Assembly: GCA_021521415.1 (NCBI GenBank)
Contig: JAIQDT010004992.1
Location: 124,001 to 188,000, forward strand
Direction of reading: 5' to 3'
Length of the DNA stretch: 64,000 nucleotides
DNA from: Bidens hawaiensis
Lineage: Eukaryota; Streptophyta; Magnoliopsida; Asterales; Asteraceae
Within the stretch, counting starts at the first letter, position 1; every line of letters starts with the position of its first letter. A model generated the notes under the pieces. That model did not search any database. It was not told where the DNA came from and saw nothing but the letters and a program-made list of their open reading frames with translations. This document shows, in pieces, positions 58,976-64,000 of this stretch. A program made the translations under genes and the position numbers.

Positions 58976-59401
58976 TAAATCAAAAGCCTAGAAACTGAGT
59001 GATTAACGAGTAAATTTTCTTATTTTCGATTCAATTTCAATTAATTGTAAACAATCGCTCATTCGTTAACATAATTTACATACAAATTCCGATAACCTCG
59101 CCGATAGTAAAATCAAAAACTTAAAAACATGGTAATTAACCAGTAACCTTTCGTGGTCACATATCGATATTCAATTTCAGAAAAGTAATAAACAATAGCT
59201 TGATCAGCAAACGTGATCCACTCTCTATAACAAACACGTAACTGTAGATTTGCAGCAGTACTCAGATATGAAAACAATGACGTGAACAAAATACATGAAA
59301 TTAACAAATTGGAAAGTATAACCAACAAGAAATTAGACAATTAGAAGCTCGCGATCAACAGTATTGCATTGATTGCATGAAGCACAGATATAGATTCGTA
59401 C

Positions 59402-59520
59402 CTCATGAAGTCTTGCGAATAGAGATTGCGTAATTAGGAGACTGGAGAGAATTATAGGTTTTGATTGATAGAAATCTGGAATCGTTATCTTCTAGAATTG
59501 AGATGGAGCATTCAAGCCCT
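59402..59520 (-). other. Possible captured first exon/5' untranslated region
   Basis: On the minus strand a pyrimidine-rich, AT-moderate stretch ends CTTCATGAG before GTACGA, a plausible splice donor. It lies upstream of all captured exons and could be the start of a chimeric transcript. No coding evidence. Confidence 0.3.
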
Positions 59521-59559
59521 AATTTTATTAACAGAATCGCGCGCAGGGGTTCTTAAAAA

Positions 59560-59770
59560 AAACATAAAACGACACTCAAAAGATGACACACAATCAACCT
59601 GTATTCCGGGTTATATTTTTTTTTAAACTTTTTTATGACACTAAAATGATGACACACAAAAACACTTGTCATCGTTTCTTCAAATTTTTATAGAAGATGA
59701 CATTTTTTTATGACCCACACTATTGCACGTCATAAAAGCACTGTGGGTCATAATTCGCGTGTCATTAAAG
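59560..59770. repeat. CACTA subterminal repeats, right end
   Basis: About nine ATGACA/TGTCAT-type motifs (for example GATGACACACAA twice, ATGACACTAAAATG, GCACGTCATAAAAG, GTGTCATTAAAG). Confidence 0.8.
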
Positions 59771-59791
59771 CCCAGGTTTCTAGTAGTGTTA

Positions 59792-60044
59792 AAAATTGGA
59801 AAGCGCCTAAGTTAGCTGGATATTACCGGCGTTTCACTAAAATCGTTTCCGGTATTGCCCAATAATTAACCCTCCAAACTCAAAAATACCAAAAGTGCGA
59901 CGGGGGAGAATAGGCCTTTCAAATGCTAAAATAAATATTGCGTCAGACTTCCAGAAGGGACATATGATTAAGTAGTCTATTGTGACGCATCTTGAAAATG
60001 TTTAAGATGTGTACTGATGCAAAGAAACAAAGTTAAAGCATATG
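59792..60044 (+). pseudogene. E4 RT thumb and RNase H remnant
   Basis: After the CACTA element: [20 protein letters not shown] with an internal deletion, a stop-rich connection region, then CDAS, stop, KCLRCVLMQRNKVKAY, the start of RNase H. It ends at the solo LTR at 60045. Confidence 0.8.
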
Positions 60045-61912
60045 TGTTACAACTTGGTTTTTTCGAATTAATATATTATATTATATACCGACCCAGTTCG
60101 ACGTTTGGGTTATTTTTTTATCGCATTTATCGAGAATATTAATTATTATTATTATTATATTTTTGTTTAAATTATTTAATATTATATAATTATAACTTCC
60201 CAAGTTTGGCAAAAACCTTCCAAACTTAAACATTTAACTCTTATTGATTCCACCATCAAACCCTAGGGTCTGAAGTGAAAGATTGAGATATAACCCATTT
60301 ACCAACTCGTACCCAGACCCGTTTCTTCAAGACCCGACCCAAATCCAAACCCAAATCGTAAACTCGAATTCAATTTTGAAGCCTGGGACCTTAATTCTCG
60401 TACCTAATTTGGTAATTGAATCAAACACTATGTTATACATTCCTTTTACAACCTCACCGACGTCCTAATTATGCTATATCGATCATATTGATTCGTATTG
60501 CTTATTTTATTGGCCGAAATAACCCATTCATTAATATACATGTAAACGATAGCCAAAATACAATTAAGCTGACAAGCACCACTTCATTACATCGTCAACA
60601 ATAACCCCATATTGAATCATATTACCTTGGCCTGAACATGGGATTTTTTATTCCAGCTATTGCCGTTGCATCACGGCCTAATCTGTCAGTTGTTAAACAT
60701 CGTTTGTGGTAAATGATACGTGATTTCAGTTCATCTATAATCCACAACCATTAACCCTAAGGTTTATTGAACCAACAATAAACGGTTTGATCGATTGGTA
60801 GTCCTAGGGTTCATAATGAATTCTAGGTTGTGAGTCTGTTAGTTTAAATATTTCTGGTTTAAGGTTTATACCAATTAAACACACTAGCACGAATGGTTGG
60901 TGTGTGTGCGCATCTAAGACTCTAATGGCCTCTTTTAAGCTTTATATTTACTATATTAATCATTTAATTTATATTATTAATATTATATATATGTAATAGT
61001 CAAATTATATTTTTTTAAACCGATTACTTTTTCTGAGCCTTGTTAAAACTTATGTATACTTAGATATATATGTAATAAGTATAAACTTGATAAAGTTTTT
61101 ATAACAAAGATGTAAAACCGTTTTATTATTTAAAATACGATAATTAAAATATATAATATTAGGTATTTCATAAAAGATGTTATATTTTTATAAATGGCTT
61201 ATTATCTAGTAATTATTCATTTGTTATATTAACGTAAAAAGAAACATTTAATAATAATGCAAATGTAATCTTTTTATAAACAAATATTTACTATTATGCA
61301 ATTATAAATAAACAAAATACTCTTAATGAACATGGTTCATTTTATTATTTAATCTTTATAAACTAAATAATTAAATAAATTGTTTAAAGTCTCGTTTTAC
61401 TGTCTCAAATACACTTAAATCTTTATTAGATCATTTGTTAACTCGTAGTATTTCTCGATTATTAATAATTAGGGATTTTCCGTTGATACATCGTGAAAAG
61501 CATAACTCATAATATTCGTTCATTTATCATCTTACAACCTTTGCTTATTTACTAAGGTGAGTATTTCATTCCTCTCTTGTACTTAATTTATCTTTTTGGG
61601 ACATATACGTAACTAGCTATTTTTATATTATATGGTATTAAACCGCAACTGTTTATCCTTGTGGGTATATCAGTTTGCCTAACTTGCTATTTGTTTACTT
61701 GTTTTATTTGAACGCATTTTGGTGAAGTTCCTTATTTATAGTATGATTATACGACTATCTTTGGGAACCGATGTCTATTTTTGTGGCAACGATTAATCCT
61801 TTCTTGGTAACCAATGTCCATTTATATGAATTGGTCAAGCTATTTATTTATGGTTTAATTGATTGTTTATGTGCTATGGCTTAACTATTTATCTCAAAGG
61901 AACAGTTTTCAC

Positions 61913-61997
<85 letters not shown>

Positions 61998-62134
61998 GTG
62001 TCTTAAATCTGGTGTTATATTCACTCAACCTAGTGTTGAAAAAATTATTGTATATTTAACACATATGCAGGTTATCATGTGATCTAGTTGCACGATTTGT
62101 GAAACGTCAACCCTTTCTGGGCCGGGGTGTTAGA
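60045..62134 (+). mobile_element. Solo LTR of the E5-type gypsy family
   Basis: TGTTACAACTTGG at the left, GGGGTGTTAGA at the right (final CA apparently mutated to GA), 2,090 bp, no internal domains. It aligns by eye with both E5 LTR pieces. Flanking 5-mers ATATG and GTTGC do not match. The host pol jumps from RNase H to mid-integrase across it, losing about 0.75 kb by comparison with E3. A simple insertion does not explain this. Confidence 0.78.
61914..61996. repeat. (TTA)n microsatellite
   Basis: About 27 TTA units with one interruption. It produces a meaningless poly-Tyr frame at 61859-62059. Confidence 0.96.
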
Positions 62135-63145
62135 GTTGCACACTTCCTTCTGATCCGTAACAACAACACTACTGAAAAACTTGCCCAAATTTACATTGAT
62201 TAAACTGTATATCGACATGGTGTGCCAATTTCAATTATTTCAGATCAAGATATCCACTTTACTTCACATTTTTGGCAAGCTGTACAAAGCTCTGAACCCA
62301 AATAGATCTAAGCATAGCCTACCACCCTCAAACAGACGGCCAATCTGAAAGAACCATTCAAACATTAGAAGATTTGCTTCGTGCTTGTGTAATAGACTTT
62401 AAAATGAATTGGGATCAACACCTTCCACTCATTGAATTCTCTTACATTAATAGTTATCATAGTAGAATACAGGTGTTACCATAAGAAGCATTATATGGGC
62501 GGAAATGTAGATCACCACTATGTTGGACGGAAGTCGGTGATACTCAAGTTACTAGATCTGATTTAATTTAAGAAAAAGACCGATAAAATACATAAGATTA
62601 AACATATATTGAAAGTCGCTCGAGACCGACGAAAGAGTTATGTCGATGTTCGTAGAAAACCGTTATCTTTTGAAGTGGGCGATAAAGTGTTTCATAAAGT
62701 GTACCCATGAAAAGGAGTTATAAGATTTGGTAAGATCGGCTACATTAGCTCCAAGATACATTGGACCCTTATGAAATCATTTCCAAAATTGGTCCCGTAG
62801 CATATCGACTGAAACTACCTTTGGAACTGAGTACTATTCACAATGTTTTCCATATATCAAACCTGAAATAATGTCTTACTAGATGAAACAACAATAGTGC
62901 CACCGGAAGATGTAGAAGTAAACGATAAGCTAAACTTTGTAGAGGAACCTATAGAAATAGTAGACGGGAAAACCAACCATTTACGGCATGACAAAATTTC
63001 GTTAGTAAATGTTAGATGGAACTCACAACGAGGATCCAAATATACTTGGGAACGAAAACACGAACTCCGAAAGACATATCCACACTTTTTCCCTAAAAAT
63101 AAAGCAGTTGGTACATCAAATTTCATGGACGAAATTTCTTAACCA
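62135..63145 (+). pseudogene. E4 integrase C-terminal part and chromodomain
   Basis: [40 protein letters not shown], then a shifted [22 protein letters not shown] stretch (about 62320-62370) and [30 protein letters not shown] appears near 62625. The chromodomain lies in an intact short frame 62897-63142: [40 protein letters not shown], followed by the FMDEIS end. Many stops elsewhere. Sequence is close to E3, so E4 is an old relative of that family. Confidence 0.88.
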
Positions 63146-63151
63146 GGAGAA

Positions 63152-63500
63152 TGTGACATTCGTGACAAAACGAGGTATACCTTATTTATTACGTTGCCAG
63201 TAAATGATTAACCGAACGATACTGATTATGACCCAAATATATCAGAAGGCCATATACAAGTGATATATGTATTATAACAACTAACATATTGATATTATAG
63301 CCCTAGTATGTGCAAATCCGCTGAAACAAAAAGATTTTCGGTTAACAATACGTCGTGATCTTAAACCACAACGTTAGTACAAAACAAACACTATATCATA
63401 CGTCAAGCCAGAAAAGACTAATAAACCACTTATTTAGAAAAATTTTAAGCAACCCGTGAAAATATTTTGGTTTTACAAAGACTTAGTACATTTTTCTTAA
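63152..63500 (+). mobile_element. E4 3' LTR, start
   Basis: AACCAGGAGAA, a purine tract, precedes TGTGACATTCGTGAC, and the typical GACGAAATTT end motif lies just before. The LTR start fits the TGTRAC pattern of the other elements here. Its right end is not clear, and I see no second copy in the window. Confidence 0.6.
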
Positions 63501-63713
63501 TTTACAAAAATTAGCCGAAAAACACTAGTTTTGGCGCTGTTTATCACACCCGAACTATTTTTCTCATCAAAAACCGAATCCGAACTAAATTCGGACTCGA
63601 CAGAGGAGTTAATGAAGGAGATTGATGAATCCCACCCATTGTGGTGAGGGAAAGTAGGTCCATCAAAGATGGAGGATAAATAAGATGAAATGAGAAGAAT
63701 CAAGGGTACGGCT
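63501..63713. other. Unassigned region before the edge ORF
   Basis: Either the end of the E4 LTR or new sequence. It contains an ATTCGGACTCG/CGAATCCGAA-type inverted pair near 63565-63600. The minus-strand frame 63497-63769 is not convincing. Confidence 0.3.
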
Positions 63714-64000
63714 ATGGCTGAACATGAAAGCCAGCTGCAACCGTTAAAACAAAAAAGTATTGAATCCAATGATGAACTACTTTTTGTTGATGAATTAGTA
63801 GAAGAAGGGATTAAAAGGCATCACAAGATTGTTGGTGAATGGATGCAAATGGAGATGATAAATAGATACCTAACTGACAAGGAGATGGAGGAACAGAGGG
63901 TTCTGATAGAGGAACTTGAACTTGAAAAGAAATTAGATGAAGAAAAAGAGGAGGTTGAACAAGAAGTAATTGAGGGATTGTTGAACGTGCAACAAGGTGA
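63714..64000 (+). CDS. Partial ORF at the window edge, acidic coiled-coil protein
   Basis: Open from MAEHESQLQPLKQKS to the right edge, 95 codons without a stop. It is rich in Glu, Lys and Leu, with heptad-like spacing in the second half (MEEQRVLIEELELEKKLDEE), so a coiled coil is likely. I do not recognise it. Gene, retroelement ORF or chance frame cannot be told apart without the sequence beyond the edge. Codon use and the lack of stops in a GAA/GAT-rich stretch favour a real protein only mildly. Confidence 0.4.
   Translation, partial: MAEHESQLQPLKQKSIESNDELLFVDELVEEGIKRHHKIVGEWMQMEMINRYLTDKEMEEQRVLIEELELEKKLDEEKEEVEQEVIEGLLNVQQG

Larger units (their letters stand above)
55883..59788. mobile_element. 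Non-autonomous CACTA transposon with captured gene fragments
   Basis: Terminal inverted repeats CACTACTAGAAA (55883-) and TTTCTAGTAGTG (-59788), 3-bp target duplication TTA (55880-55882 and 59789-59791), 3,906 bp. Both ends hold many ATGACA(C)/(G)TGTCAT motifs, as expected of subterminal transposase-binding repeats (55930-56125 and 59560-59770). I see no transposase. The interior carries exon-like pieces, all on the minus strand, from at least three plant genes with intron borders kept. Movement would need transposase from another EnSpm/CACTA element. Confidence 0.92.

Noticed and set aside
55883..59788. A normal host gene with introns between 56296 and 58975
   Set aside because: The exon-like pieces come from unrelated genes, contain stops, and are enclosed by CACTA ends with a target duplication.
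61859..62059. Poly-tyrosine frame
   Set aside because: Translation of the TTA microsatellite.

Overview
The window is plant nuclear intergenic DNA: nested Ty3/gypsy chromoviruses (Tekay/Del-like pol with a C-terminal chromodomain and tRNA-iMet-type primer sites), Ty1/copia elements, a CACTA transposon with captured plant gene exons, and long LTRs. I see no intact ordinary host gene, rRNA or tRNA gene. The organism is a dicot with a repeat-rich genome; an Asteraceae-like species is only a guess.

Left half (1-37324). A minus-strand, gag-only gypsy element E5 (3' LTR 1-383, gag remnant 1081-1923, primer site 36887-36898, 5' LTR piece 36899-37324) is split by minus-strand chromovirus E1 (2913-36587). 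The right LTR of E1 is split by plus-strand chromovirus E2 (11671-36409, target duplication GTTTA). E2 is split twice: by a 2.7-kb solo LTR (17431-20135, duplication AGTGC) and by a young, nearly intact 13-kb minus-strand chromovirus E3 (21027-34101, duplication CTTCG). E3 carries gag-pol broken by one TAG, and an additional ORF upstream of gag that encodes a possible membrane-anchored protein.

Middle (37325-54889). Two Ty1/copia copies lie head-on: copia A (37325-45046, minus) and copia B (46719-54889, plus). Both are flanked on their inner side by the same gypsy gag/protease fragment, so the whole is an inverted repeat with arms of more than 8 kb around a spacer of about 0.53 kb.

Right part (46149-64000). 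A decayed plus-strand gypsy E4 hosts copia B (duplication ATATT), a 3.9-kb CACTA element (55883-59788, duplication TTA) and a solo LTR (60045-62134) whose flanks do not match. The CACTA element encodes no transposase I can see. It carries, all on the minus strand, intron-containing pieces that I read as nicotinate phosphoribosyltransferase, 26S proteasome RPN1 and the ALIX/BRO1 C-terminal region, plus unidentified exon-like segments. The window ends in an open, acidic coiled-coil reading frame.

The most unusual non-coding signals are in the LTRs. The solo LTR 17431-20135 has five successive small hairpins whose stems change in a compensating way while the loop is conserved, followed by three foldbacks of about 100 bp. 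The E3 LTRs have eleven hairpin-forming units of about 35 bp and four units of about 149 bp.
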